Part shown: one piece after another, positions 35,744-44,722 of the stretch
Layout of the letters: each line of letters starts with the position of its first letter
How positions within the stretch are numbered: position 1 is the first letter of the stretch
Assembly: GCA_016719165.1 (NCBI GenBank)
Contig: JADKAJ010000001.1
Span: 248,001-312,000 of the forward strand
DNA length: 64,000 bases
Direction: 5' to 3'
Source: Chitinophagaceae bacterium
Lineage (GTDB): Bacteria; Bacteroidota; Bacteroidia; Chitinophagales; Chitinophagaceae
Position numbers and translations under genes: made by a program
The notes under the pieces: model-generated
Told to the model about the DNA's origin: nothing
The model's database searches: none
What the model saw: the letters and a program-made list of their open reading frames with translations, nothing else

Positions 35744-37294
35744 ATGCCCAACCGTTCAACAGATAGCCTTTTTCAACTGGTCAAGTCCCTCGAAAAGAGT
35801 GAAAAACGAAATTTTAAGCTCTATGTCAAACGGAATACGGCCACAGATGACCTGAAGATCATCCAGCTTTTTGATGCAATGGACAAGATGACGGACTACG
35901 ACGAGAAGCAATTGCTGAAAAAAGCCAGGGGTATCAGCAAACAGCAGTTGTCCAATATCAAAGCACATTTATATAAACAAATTCTTTCCAGCCTCCGCCT
36001 GATCAAAGATGAAGACAATGTAGATATCCGCCTGCATGAGCAAATGGACCATGCCCGCATATTATATAATAAAGGATTGTACCTGCAAAGCCTGAAAGTA
36101 CTGGAGCGGTTGAAGGAAACAGCCAAAGCATACCAGCAACTGACCTACTGGCAACAGGCGCTATTCTTTGAGAAGAAAATTGAAACCCTGTTTATTACCC
36201 GTAGTATGCAGGACAGAGCCGATAAATTGTCGGCTGAATCTGATGGTGTGAATTTTCAGCTGACCTTAGTGAACCAGTTTTCAAATCTCTCCCTGCAGTT
36301 ATACAGCTGGTATATCAAACATGGCCATGCCCGAAATGAAAAGGATATAAAGAGTATAGAAACCTTCTTCAGAAAACACCTTCCGGCTGAAACGCATCAT
36401 GCAAAGGGCTTTTATGAAAAATTGTATCTCTATCAATGTTATGTGTGGTATGCATTTATCCGGCAGGATTTTTTGCAGTATTACCGCTATTCGCAAAAAT
36501 GGGTCAGTCTTTTTGAAGAATATCCGGGTCTGCTGAAAGTGGAAACAGCAAGCTATATAAAAGGAATGCATAACCTGATGGGAGCCCAGTTCAACCTGGC
36601 GAACCATGAGAAGCTGGCACAGAGTATCAAACATTTTGAACAGTTTGTAAAACAAAAGCACTTAACCGAAAACGAGAATAACCGTATCCTTGCTTATCAA
36701 TATTTATATGCGGCCAGGATCAATTTGTATTTCCTGCAGGGTACTTTCACCAAAGGTCTCCGCTTGGTCCCTTTTTTGGAAGATATGTTAAAAGAATATG
36801 GGTTGTACCTGGATTCTCACCGGGTACTGGTCTTTTATTATAAGATCGCATCGTTGTATTTTGGCAGCGGTAACAATGAAAAAGCAATTGATTATCTGAA
36901 CCGCATCATTAACCAGAAGGGAGATCTACGGACCGACCTTCAATGCTATGCCCGGCTGCTGCATCTCATCGCTCATTATGAACTTGGCAATTTTGATCTG
37001 CTCGAATATCTTATCAAATCTGTTTATCGTTACATGGCCAGGATGGAAAATCTTAGTAAAGTGGAAGAAGCCATGTTTGTTTTTCTGCGCCGATCTTTTC
37101 ATGTGGGAGCCCGGGCATTAAAGCCTGAGTTTGAAAAACTGCTGGCTAAACTGAAACAATATGAAGGCAATCCATTAGAAGCCCGTGCTTTTGCCTACCT
37201 CGATGTGATCTCATGGCTGGAAAGCAAGATCAGTGGTGTTCATGTGCAGGATGTGATACGGGAGAAATTTTTGCTGGGAAAAAGGAAGTTGTAA
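35744..37294 (+). CDS. Hypothetical alpha-solenoid protein, 516 aa
   Basis: I do not recognise a named family. The product is soluble, without signal peptide or membrane helix, and almost wholly helical. It contains repeated Leu/Tyr-rich helical pairs (LYLQSLKVLERLKETAKAY, ASLYFGSGNNEKAIDYLNRI) that resemble tetratricopeptide repeats, especially from ~110 to 420. The basic N-terminus (SLEKSEKRNFKLYVKR) includes a QLSNIKAHLYKQIL helix. It diverges from leuA across 210 bp that hold the leuA leader. A role as a scaffold or interaction protein is a guess from fold only. Confidence 0.8.
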   Translation: MPNRSTDSLFQLVKSLEKSEKRNFKLYVKRNTATDDLKIIQLFDAMDKMTDYDEKQLLKKARGISKQQLSNIKAHLYKQILSSLRLIKDEDNVDIRLHEQMDHARILYNKGLYLQSLKVLERLKETAKAYQQLTYWQQALFFEKKIETLFITRSMQDRADKLSAESDGVNFQLTLVNQFSNLSLQLYSWYIKHGHARNEKDIKSIETFFRKHLPAETHHAKGFYEKLYLYQCYVWYAFIRQDFLQYYRYSQKWVSLFEEYPGLLKVETASYIKGMHNLMGAQFNLANHEKLAQSIKHFEQFVKQKHLTENENNRILAYQYLYAARINLYFLQGTFTKGLRLVPFLEDMLKEYGLYLDSHRVLVFYYKIASLYFGSGNNEKAIDYLNRIINQKGDLRTDLQCYARLLHLIAHYELGNFDLLEYLIKSVYRYMARMENLSKVEEAMFVFLRRSFHVGARALKPEFEKLLAKLKQYEGNPLEARAFAYLDVISWLESKISGVHVQDVIREKFLLGKRKL

Positions 37295-37380
37295 GTAGTT
37301 TACTGGAAGTTACTCATACCGATAGCAGATGAGATCATCCGTTTGCGGATTAAAAACTAACTGTCCTTTCAATGGTGAAA

Positions 37381-38466
37381 TTATTTTACTGAGACATCTC
37401 TTTTTTCATAGGGCCCTTTAAGCTCATCAGTATTTATGGCAAAATGACGGGTATAGATGTTGGTTTGCTGAAAAAGATTTTTTAACCAGGTCGCTGTTTG
37501 TTCGAATCCTTTTCCATCTTTAGGATCAAAATCGTTTAGCACCAGCCCGTTTGCTTCTTTCATCATTGACTGTGGGTCATCTAAATAATAGTATAATACC
37601 GCCAGGTTAAAATAACTGGCATACCTTATTTTCCGGTCATGTTTTTTGGATGATGTGTAATTCTTTTTGATCTTTTCGAAATAATCTATTGCAGGTTTTA
37701 ATTGCTCTCTTGCTCCTTCAATGGATGTGCTTGGGTTCATACTGAATAATACTTCATTCATCACCCGGAATGCTTGCCGGCAGGCCGCATACTCCGGATG
37801 TTTCCTGCTATCAATGATCCACATATAGTCGTTGGCTGTTACTTCCCTAAATCCAAAATTGTCGCTGATGCGTTCACTCAGGTGATGCATGGCCCTGTTT
37901 ACACAATTTTGTAAAAGCTGTTTGGTAACAGTCAGTGAGTTCACAACAAAATAACCTTCTGCAAGGGCTTTTATAGTAAATTCCGGGCTTCTGTATACCT
38001 GTTTATGACCACGGCTGGCCAATTCTTCGTCCATTATATGCATACCTTTATAATCGGTGATGCTGGCATTAGCGGAAAAGGTATAAACCACTTCCTGGTA
38101 ATAATAAGTCTTAGTACCGGTGATCACTCCATCTCTGTTTTTGGTTGTTACCACTCTTTCTTTTACTGATACACCTTCCGGTAGCAAATCCCCTAAATTT
38201 ATTTTAATAGAGATGTGTCCGTCTTCCGCTAATTTTCGCCAACCTTCCAGCATTACTGATTTTTCCGGTGACATATCCTGCAGCAGGGGCTCCATCAGCT
38301 TTGTGCCTTCCACTTCTACATTATAAGTACGGTAAGTACTGTCTATCCTGATTTTTGGGAGTGAGCGGTACTGTACTGAAAAACGGTACTTGTCGAGGTC
38401 GACTGATTTTTGTGCAGCAAGAGCAAGAGGAAACAGCAATAGGATAAAAAAGTAAAGTCTTTTCAC
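37381..38466 (-). CDS. Exported hypothetical protein, 361 aa
   Basis: A signal peptide is clear (MKRLYFFILLLFPLALAAQ). The mature part has two regions: a beta-rich N-terminal part (to ~170) and a helical C-terminal part with a TPR-like stretch (YASYFNLAVLYYYLDDPQSMMKEA). No family is recognised. It is convergent with the solenoid gene upstream and divergent from the methyltransferase gene. The signal peptide suggests the periplasm or outer membrane. Confidence 0.78.
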   Translation of the reverse strand: MKRLYFFILLLFPLALAAQKSVDLDKYRFSVQYRSLPKIRIDSTYRTYNVEVEGTKLMEPLLQDMSPEKSVMLEGWRKLAEDGHISIKINLGDLLPEGVSVKERVVTTKNRDGVITGTKTYYYQEVVYTFSANASITDYKGMHIMDEELASRGHKQVYRSPEFTIKALAEGYFVVNSLTVTKQLLQNCVNRAMHHLSERISDNFGFREVTANDYMWIIDSRKHPEYAACRQAFRVMNEVLFSMNPSTSIEGAREQLKPAIDYFEKIKKNYTSSKKHDRKIRYASYFNLAVLYYYLDDPQSMMKEANGLVLNDFDPKDGKGFEQTATWLKNLFQQTNIYTRHFAINTDELKGPYEKRDVSVK

Positions 38467-38699
38467 AGGCTGGGATTTTGTTACTCAAAGAACGGTAAAA
38501 ACCGGAAAATATTTTAAGTAAAATCACAGAGAATTAGCCATGTATTTCATTGGTAAAATACCAGTTTTTCATTAGTATATTTATCAATTGAACTTTTCCT
38601 GAAATAACGCTCATTACTGATTTTCAATAAAGAGGAAAGACTTTTCTTTAAAACTAATATCATAGTATCCAGCAGGAAGATTTTATCTTTAGCACCAGC

Positions 38700-39885
38700 A
38701 TGAACTTATATACCAGCAGATCGGTTATCATCATCACTTGTCCCAAAAGGCTGGCTCCGTACCTGGAGCAGGAAGTACTTGAATTGGGATTCTCCATTGA
38801 TGAAACATTTGTAACAGGAGTCCGGCTTTCCGGCACTATCAATGATTGCATAAAGTTAAACCTGAACTTACGCTGCGCCAGCCAGGCTTTATAGTTTAAA
38901 ACAGTTTGAAGCAGAAAATGCGGATGAAATTTATAATCATTTAATCGCTTATCCATGGGAATTAATTTTGCCCGACCCGGGTTATTTTTCTATTACCAGC
39001 AATGTGAATAATCCGACCATCAACAACAGTATGTTTGCCAATTTGCGGGTAAAAGATGCTATTGTGGACAGGATGCGGGAGAAAAGAGGCACCCGGCCAT
39101 CAACCGGATCGGAGCTTACCGGGGCAGTAATCCATTTGTTCTGGAAAAATGAACGGGCAGAAATTTTTATAGATACCTCCGGTGATTCTTTGGGAAGGCA
39201 TGGGTATCGAAAAATACCCGGACAAGCTCCGATGCTGGAAGCATTAGCTGCAGCTACAATCTATGCTACACGTTGGGACAGGAAATCACCTTTTGTGAAC
39301 CCCATGTGTGGTTCGGGTACACTGGCTATTGAAGCAGCAATGATCGCCACTAACCGGCGACCGGGATTATTCCGGACCAATTATGCATTTATGCACCTGC
39401 AGGGATACGATGAAGCAGTCTATCAGCTGGAAGATGCCCTGTTGGAAAAACAGATCATTGATGTACCGGGGCTTCGTATCATCGCTACCGATTACAGTGC
39501 AAAGGCAGTTGAAAATGCTAAGAAGAATGCGGTTGCTGCAGGTGTTGCTACTATTATTGATTTTGCAGTTTGTGATTTTGCCGCTACTGAAATTCCTCCG
39601 GATGTTCCCGGTGTGTTTTATGTGAATCCTGAATATGGTGAACGATTGGGTGATATAAAAGAGCTGGAAGCAACATATGCCCGTATCGGTGATTTTATGA
39701 AGCAGAAATGTGGTGGATATTATGGCTATGTTTTTACTGGTAACCTGGAGCTGGCAAAAAAAATAGGGTTGAAAGCAAAAAGGCGGATAGAATTTTATAC
39801 GAGTACTGTTGATTGCCGCCTGTTGGAATATGAACTGTACAGCGGAAGCAGGGCAGTTCCAAAAGAGATAAAGAAAGACACATAA
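38700..39885 (+). pseudogene. THUMP-type class I RNA methyltransferase (RlmL-like), frameshifted
   Basis: Frame 1 (38700-38894) gives the N-terminus, including ITCPKRLAPYLEQEV, up to LRCASQAL; it meets a TAG. The next frame continues with YSLKQFEAENADEIYNHL (THUMP end) and runs through the methyltransferase domain to 39885, with NPMCGSGTLAIEAA (SAM site). A 2-bp loss of TA in TTATAT would explain the shift (near 38889-38894). The usual catalytic NPPY is NPEY here (VNPEYGERLGD). Relatives methylate guanine in 23S rRNA. Error or decay are both possible. Confidence 0.85.
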
Positions 39886-39911
39886 TTACAAATTGATAAT
39901 GCTCTTATACT

Positions 39912-40178
39912 ATGGAAATTTCAGTATTGCAACAAATAGTTAGGGAACGATATTTTAAAACAGATAATGAAAGAGGTGTTTACCACACAGCTTTATGGTT
40001 TCATGAAGAAGTGGGCGAATTGTCTTCTGCTATTGCCAGCGGGGATAAACAGAATGCAAAAGAAGAATTTGCAGATGTGTTGATGTGGTTATTAACCCTG
40101 GCCAACCTGATGGAAGTGGATATGCAAGAAGTGGTTGCCGACTACCTTGTTAACTCCCGTAAGCTTCCGTCAAAATGA
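39912..40178 (+). CDS. MazG-like nucleotide pyrophosphohydrolase domain protein
   Basis: 88 residues, a single all-alpha MazG-type domain. The metal-binding signature is present: EEVGE (32-36) and EEFAD (51-55), i.e. ExxE plus ExxD. Such proteins hydrolyse noncanonical or excess NTPs. It is 26 bp behind the methyltransferase on the same strand. The short length is typical of the dimeric, single-domain members. The true substrate cannot be read from sequence. Confidence 0.85.
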   Translation: MEISVLQQIVRERYFKTDNERGVYHTALWFHEEVGELSSAIASGDKQNAKEEFADVLMWLLTLANLMEVDMQEVVADYLVNSRKLPSK

Positions 40179-40291
40179 TGGATTAGGTTTTATTGTCATA
40201 CTTATGAATATTGACCGGGTAAATACAAATGCATATTTGCTCTGATTTATAATTGTTTTGGGGTTGAAATTTATACAGAAATATTTCTGCT

Positions 40292-40564
40292 ATGCAATAT
40301 ATGATCATCGAGAAATTTCATACTGGCAAGGTAAAGGCCATGTACCAGCGTTTTGCAGAAAGGGGCAGGATGCTGCCGGAAGGGGTTATTTATATTAATA
40401 GTTGGATCAATGAAGCTGTAACTGTTTGTTACCAGGTTATGGAAAGTGAATCACCTGAAAAAATTCAGGAATGGGTCAGCCAGTGGAATGACCTGGTCGA
40501 TTTTGAAGTTATTCCTGTCATTACTTCTGCAAAGGCAAAGGAAAAAGTTTTTACTGAAATATAG
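40292..40564 (+). CDS. DUF3303 family protein, 90 aa
   Basis: The order IIEKFHTGK...YQRFAERGRMLPEG, YINSWINEAVTVCYQVME, then EWVSQWNDLVDFEVIPV matches DUF3303 closely. The family has a small alpha/beta (ferredoxin-like) fold and unknown function. It is convergent with the helicase gene; the stop codon is 13 bp from the restored helicase end. Confidence 0.85.
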   Translation: MQYMIIEKFHTGKVKAMYQRFAERGRMLPEGVIYINSWINEAVTVCYQVMESESPEKIQEWVSQWNDLVDFEVIPVITSAKAKEKVFTEI

Positions 40565-40577
40565 TTCCGTTCGGATT

Positions 40578-40715
40578 TTATTTCGCTACAGCAATCTTAA
40601 CTTTTTTGTTTTTTATTTTCTGCTCCTTAATCAGCTGTAAGGTTTGGCTGACTTTAATTTTCTTTACCGCTACAAAGGAGAAAAAGTCTTTCACATCTAT
40701 CAAACCGATATCTTC
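40578..40715 (-). other. Out-of-frame C-terminus of the DEAD-box helicase (DbpA-type RNA-binding domain)
   Basis: After a -1 shift at the A-run, the frame reads EDIGLIDVKDFFSFVAVKK and continues to KNKKVKIAVAK and a stop: 45 residues. EDIGLIDV...FSFVAV is the core of the DbpA 23S-rRNA-binding (RRM-like) domain, whose first part (DIVGFLSNKGKLK) lies in the main frame. So the helicase is complete only with the shift. Confidence 0.85.
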
Positions 40716-41902
40716 TTTTTTAATTTCCCTTTATTGGACAAAAAGCCGACTATATCAATTTTATTGACTTTATCTTTTTTCCCGGCAGCGATAAACAAAG
40801 TTGACCATTGTGGTTTATCCGGGAGGGTAGTGGATTCAGGTAATATAATTTGTTCTGTATCCGGGTTGATATAGGCAGGCAATTTTTCTTCCGGTGATAA
40901 GATAAGAATGGCAGTACCACTGGCATCCATTCTCGCTGTTCTGCCATTGCGATGAGTAAAAATATCTTCGCTGCCCGGTAAATGATAATGAATGATATAG
41001 CGGATATGGGCAATGTCAAGTCCCCTTGATGCAAGGTCAGTTGTTACTAAAACGTTTGCTGTTCCATTTCTGAATTTAGATAAGGCTGCATCTCTTTCCT
41101 GTTGTTCCAGTGCGCCATGATAAAATTCATTGATGATATCTTTTTCTTTCAGGAACTTACTTGTTCGTTCTACTGATTCCCGGTGATTACAAAAAATAAT
41201 TGTGGATTTGTTTCCCAGCATACAGAGTAGACGGAAAAGTGTTTCCAGTTTATCCTTTCCGTCACTCAGTAATGTTTTAATAGTAAGACCGGTGTCTTCA
41301 TCTTTGTCAGTTAGAAAATTAAGGGTGACGGAATCATTCATGCCGATGAAACCGGGTATCTCAACAGCCTGTGTGGCCGAGGTCAATATTCTTTTTTGTA
41401 TTGCGGGTAACGCACCGATTATAAAAGACATTTCGTCGAGGAAACCTAATTCCAGTGATTTATCAAATTCATCCAGTATCAGGGTTGTAATGGAAGCCGT
41501 GGTGATATTTCCCCTCCGGATATGATCAGCCAGGCGACCAGGAGTGCCAATGAGTAGTGCCGGGGGTTGCTTTAAATTATTTTCTTCTGTTTCCCTTAAA
41601 TGCCCGCCATAGCAACAGGTGACTTTGAGGTTTGTTCCCATACTTTTAAATACGGATTCGATCTGCAAAGCCAGTTCACGGGACGGAACTATGATAATAG
41701 CTTGTGTTTTGGTGTTCGCAGGGTCCAGTAATTTTATAAGCGGCAACAGGAAAGCCAATGTTTTTCCTGATCCGGTTGCTGATAAAAGCAAGATATTATT
41801 ATTTATAGCAGCAGCACTAATGGCAGCTTCCTGCATTTCATTGAGTGACTTGATCTTTAATCTATCTAATACGTTTTCAGTTATAGCTTTCTTTGTGGAC
41901 AT
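40700..41902 (-). CDS. DEAD-box RNA helicase, DbpA-like, truncated in frame 0
   Basis: 400 residues in frame 0. Motifs: I ATGSGKT, Ia SRELALQ, GG, Ib TPGRL, II DEFD (instead of DEAD), III SAT, V RGLDIAH, VI HRNGRTAR (instead of HRxGRxGR). The C-terminal DbpA-type RNA-binding domain begins at DIVGFLSNKGKLKK and is cut after three more residues, but continues in the -1 frame to 40578. The break is at A AAA AAG (40721-40715). DbpA-like helicases remodel 23S rRNA in ribosome assembly. The ATG at 41902 lies only 4 nt past a -7 box, suggesting a leaderless mRNA. Confidence 0.88.
   Translation of the reverse strand: MSTKKAITENVLDRLKIKSLNEMQEAAISAAAINNNILLLSATGSGKTLAFLLPLIKLLDPANTKTQAIIIVPSRELALQIESVFKSMGTNLKVTCCYGGHLRETEENNLKQPPALLIGTPGRLADHIRRGNITTASITTLILDEFDKSLELGFLDEMSFIIGALPAIQKRILTSATQAVEIPGFIGMNDSVTLNFLTDKDEDTGLTIKTLLSDGKDKLETLFRLLCMLGNKSTIIFCNHRESVERTSKFLKEKDIINEFYHGALEQQERDAALSKFRNGTANVLVTTDLASRGLDIAHIRYIIHYHLPGSEDIFTHRNGRTARMDASGTAILILSPEEKLPAYINPDTEQIILPESTTLPDKPQWSTLFIAAGKKDKVNKIDIVGFLSNKGKLKKKISV
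40715..40721 (-). other. A AAA AAG heptamer at the helicase frame break
   Basis: In frame the codons are ttA AAA AAG. A -1 slip continues as GAA GAT ATC GGT, the true domain sequence. Same motif and same phase as in aguA at 13691. A run of seven A with one base lost would look identical. Confidence 0.6.
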
Positions 41903-41906
41903 GGCG

Positions 41907-41914
41907 CAAAAATA
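41907..41914 (-). promoter_or_regulatory. -7 box (TATTTTTG) for the helicase gene
   Basis: Exact TAnnTTTG on the minus strand, ending 4 nt before the ATG. Transcription would start about at the start codon, giving a leaderless message, unless translation starts further in. No -33 box is evident. Confidence 0.4.
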
Positions 41915-41984
41915 AGCTTGTTTAATGGGCTTTAACTTTATTCGTTTTTTGTCAATTAACCCTGTTGAGGTTCACACATGAGCA

Positions 41985-43205
41985 TTATGGATAGAGCAGA
42001 TATTTCTTTCTCATTTCTTTGTACCCGCTGAGTGCAGGTTCCCAGCTATCACGGATTTCCTTCTCTGATTTGCCATCAATGATCTGTTGCCTGAATAAAC
42101 CAGAACCAACAAGCTTTTCAATAGTGCCCATCTGGTTACTGAGTTTGGAATCAAAGAATTTTTCTTTGTAGGGATGAGCTTTGTATAGTTCTATAATCCA
42201 ATTAATATTGATCTGTTTGCTTTTGCGGAGTTGTTCAATATCAACGTTGCGAAGGTCAAGTCCATAACAAACCTGGTCCATGAACAAGGGTGTTTCCGCC
42301 ATACCTTTTATACCCGTTGGTGTAAATGAAAACTCATATTTCCCTTTCAGCTCAGGACTGCCGATGATGGTGAATGGAAAATAAGTACCCCGGCCATGAT
42401 TAAGATAAATTCCCTCAAACAAACATGTAGAGGGATATAGCATGATAGCTTGTTGTGTGTTGAGGTTGGGTGATGGTTTAACCGGCAATGTATAGGCCAT
42501 ATCATGGGTATAATTGGCAACCGGTATTATTCTGATCGTACATTTTACTTTACCCGGCAACCAGCCTTCACCATTTAGCATTTGTGCAAACTCTCCTACA
42601 GTAAGTCCATGTGCAATTGGAATTGGAAACATACCGATACCAGATTTGTATTTCATGTCCAGCACAGGGCCATCCACGAAATAACCGTTGGGATTGGGGC
42701 GGTCGAGTATCAGCATTTCTTTCCCATTCTCATGGCAGGCATCCATCAACCTTGCCAGTGCATTGATGTTGGTATAAAAACGACAGCCTACATCCTGCAG
42801 GTCGTAGATGAGCACATCCACATCTGCAAGGTCTTCCCGTGTAGGTTTATTCTTTTTGCCATATAAAGAAATAACAGGTATGCCGGTTGCAGGATCAGTT
42901 TCATCGGCAACATGAGCGCCGGCACTGGCATTTCCCCGGAAGCCATGTTCGGGGCCAAAAACTTTTACAATGTTAACTCCCAGTGTTTTGAGACTGTCAA
43001 CCAGGTGTGTTTTACCAATTATAGTGGTGGGATTAGCCATAATGGCCACTCTTTTTCCTTTTAAATACGGAAGATATTTATCTGTCTGTTCAGCCCCGGT
43101 TTTTATAGAGCCATTAACCGGATCTACAGCATGTTGTGACTGGTTTTTAAGACTGTTGCAAAAGCTAAAATTGACTGCCAGGAAAATGAACGCCAGGAAT
43201 TTCAT
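41985..43205 (-). CDS. namZ: Exo-beta-N-acetylmuramidase NamZ-like (DUF1343, GH171)
   Basis: 406 residues with an N-terminal signal sequence (MKFLAFIFLAVNFSFC; the cysteine may be a lipobox). Family marks: VAIMANPTTIIGKTHLVDSL, FGPEHGFRG near the catalytic acid, VDVLIYDLQDVGCRFYT, DRPNPNG, and HGLTVGEFAQMLN. NamZ enzymes remove N-acetylmuramic acid from the non-reducing end of peptidoglycan fragments, which fits cell-wall recycling. It is divergent from the M20 peptidase gene, with 121 bp between. Confidence 0.88.
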   Translation of the reverse strand: MKFLAFIFLAVNFSFCNSLKNQSQHAVDPVNGSIKTGAEQTDKYLPYLKGKRVAIMANPTTIIGKTHLVDSLKTLGVNIVKVFGPEHGFRGNASAGAHVADETDPATGIPVISLYGKKNKPTREDLADVDVLIYDLQDVGCRFYTNINALARLMDACHENGKEMLILDRPNPNGYFVDGPVLDMKYKSGIGMFPIPIAHGLTVGEFAQMLNGEGWLPGKVKCTIRIIPVANYTHDMAYTLPVKPSPNLNTQQAIMLYPSTCLFEGIYLNHGRGTYFPFTIIGSPELKGKYEFSFTPTGIKGMAETPLFMDQVCYGLDLRNVDIEQLRKSKQININWIIELYKAHPYKEKFFDSKLSNQMGTIEKLVGSGLFRQQIIDGKSEKEIRDSWEPALSGYKEMRKKYLLYP

Positions 43206-43283
43206 AAAAACGCAGATTATGTGTTAATAAATATAAGATTTAATTATACAGAAAGACCAGCAACAATTCCTGGGATGATTTAC

Positions 43284-43291
43284 TAATTTCG
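43284..43291 (+). promoter_or_regulatory. Possible -7 box (TAATTTCG) for the M20 peptidase gene
   Basis: Seven of eight bases match TAnnTTTG, 35 bp before the ATG at 43327. No clear -33 element. Confidence 0.3.
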
Positions 43292-43326
43292 GAGATATAT
43301 TATTTACGCCTTCTTGCCAATAAAGT

Positions 43327-44616
43327 ATGATTAAAAAATATTTTTGTGCTGCCCTGTTATTAGTAATTGGTTTTACAGCCCATACCCAATCTCTTTCTGC
43401 AACGGAACATCAGGTTCTGAAAAGTATCGATTCGGATATGTCCGCAACGATTAAGTTGCTGAAAGAGTCGGTGGATATAAACAGCGGCACCTACAATATA
43501 GAGGGTGTACGGAAAACAGGCGAGTTATATGGAAAAGAATTAGCTGCACTGGGCTTTACAGTATTATGGGTATCCTTGCCCGACTCATTAAAAAGGGCAG
43601 GGCACCTGGTGGCATACCGGGTTGGGAAAAAAGGGAAGAAGCTTTTTTTGATCGGGCATCTGGATACGGTGTTTGAGCCCGACATGGCTGCAAATCCCTT
43701 CACTATGCTGAATGACAGTACTGCAACAGGCCAGGGTGTAAATGATATGAAGGGAGGTGATGTAATGGTGATTGCGGCATTGAAAGCATTGCACCGGCTA
43801 AACCTGCTGGAAGATGTATCTATAACTGTTTATTTTACCGGGGATGAAGAAAATGCCGGTTATCCAAGGGAAGTAAGCCGTGCTGATTTTATTGAAAGAG
43901 CAAAGAAGCATGAGATTGCTTTAGGATTCGAAGGTGCTGCCGGTTTGAATACTGTGGCTACGGCCCGCCGTGGTGCCAGTGAATGGAGACTGGAAGTAGA
44001 GGGTAAACAGGCACATTCATCCGGGGTCTTTGGTGCTGCGGGGTATGGTTCAATCTTTGAAGCAGCCAGGATCATTAATGAATTCAGGGAAAAATTAGGT
44101 AAAGAAGAGTATCTCACTTTTAATCCCGGTCTGTTCATCGGCGGGTCTGAAATAAATTATGATACTGCATCACAGGCTGGTGTGGCTTCAGGTAAATCGA
44201 ATATCATTTCACCAAAAACAGTTGTTATTGGTGATCTGCGATTTCTCACCGAAGAACAAAAAGAGAAAGCCAGAAAAAATATGAAGCAAATCGTATCACA
44301 GAGTCTGCCGGGTGCCAAAGCCAGGATCAGTTTCAAAGATGGTATTCCTTCTATGCCACCAACAACCGGCAATGATGCATTGGTGAAAATAGTGAATGAT
44401 GTTAGCCTCTCAATTGGGTATGGTACAGTAAAGGCAGGTTATCCCGGTTCCCGGGGAGCTGGTGATATATCTTATGTAGCAAAATACCTAGATTGCCTGG
44501 ATGGTCTCGGTGCTTCCGGAAAAGGAGCTCATGCTCCCGGAGAAGTGATAAACCTGTATGAATACCCCAGGTTGATCAAAAGAGCTGCATTGGTTATATA
44601 CCGGCTCACCCGATAA
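43327..44616 (+). CDS. Exported M20 family zinc metallopeptidase (carboxypeptidase G2-like)
   Basis: 429 residues with a signal peptide (FCAALLLVIGFTAHTQ). M20 motifs: HLDTV (111-115, first zinc His and following Asp), GVNDMKGG with the bridging Asp near 145, and the catalytic pair in FTGDEENAG near 175; then a dimerisation lid domain (residues ~215-320) and the C-terminal zinc His in GKGAHAPGE. It cleaves C-terminal or N-blocked amino acids from peptides. Together with NamZ next door, it may serve peptide or muropeptide use. Confidence 0.9.
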   Translation: MIKKYFCAALLLVIGFTAHTQSLSATEHQVLKSIDSDMSATIKLLKESVDINSGTYNIEGVRKTGELYGKELAALGFTVLWVSLPDSLKRAGHLVAYRVGKKGKKLFLIGHLDTVFEPDMAANPFTMLNDSTATGQGVNDMKGGDVMVIAALKALHRLNLLEDVSITVYFTGDEENAGYPREVSRADFIERAKKHEIALGFEGAAGLNTVATARRGASEWRLEVEGKQAHSSGVFGAAGYGSIFEAARIINEFREKLGKEEYLTFNPGLFIGGSEINYDTASQAGVASGKSNIISPKTVVIGDLRFLTEEQKEKARKNMKQIVSQSLPGAKARISFKDGIPSMPPTTGNDALVKIVNDVSLSIGYGTVKAGYPGSRGAGDISYVAKYLDCLDGLGASGKGAHAPGEVINLYEYPRLIKRAALVIYRLTR

Positions 44617-44722
44617 AATATTTTTTCGTCTCTTTTTTTGTAAAACTGGAATGCTGCGTTTTGGCCAGCTGAAAATATTCCTGGAAAGTGTAACTTTCCC
44701 ATTCAAATCAAACCATCAAACC

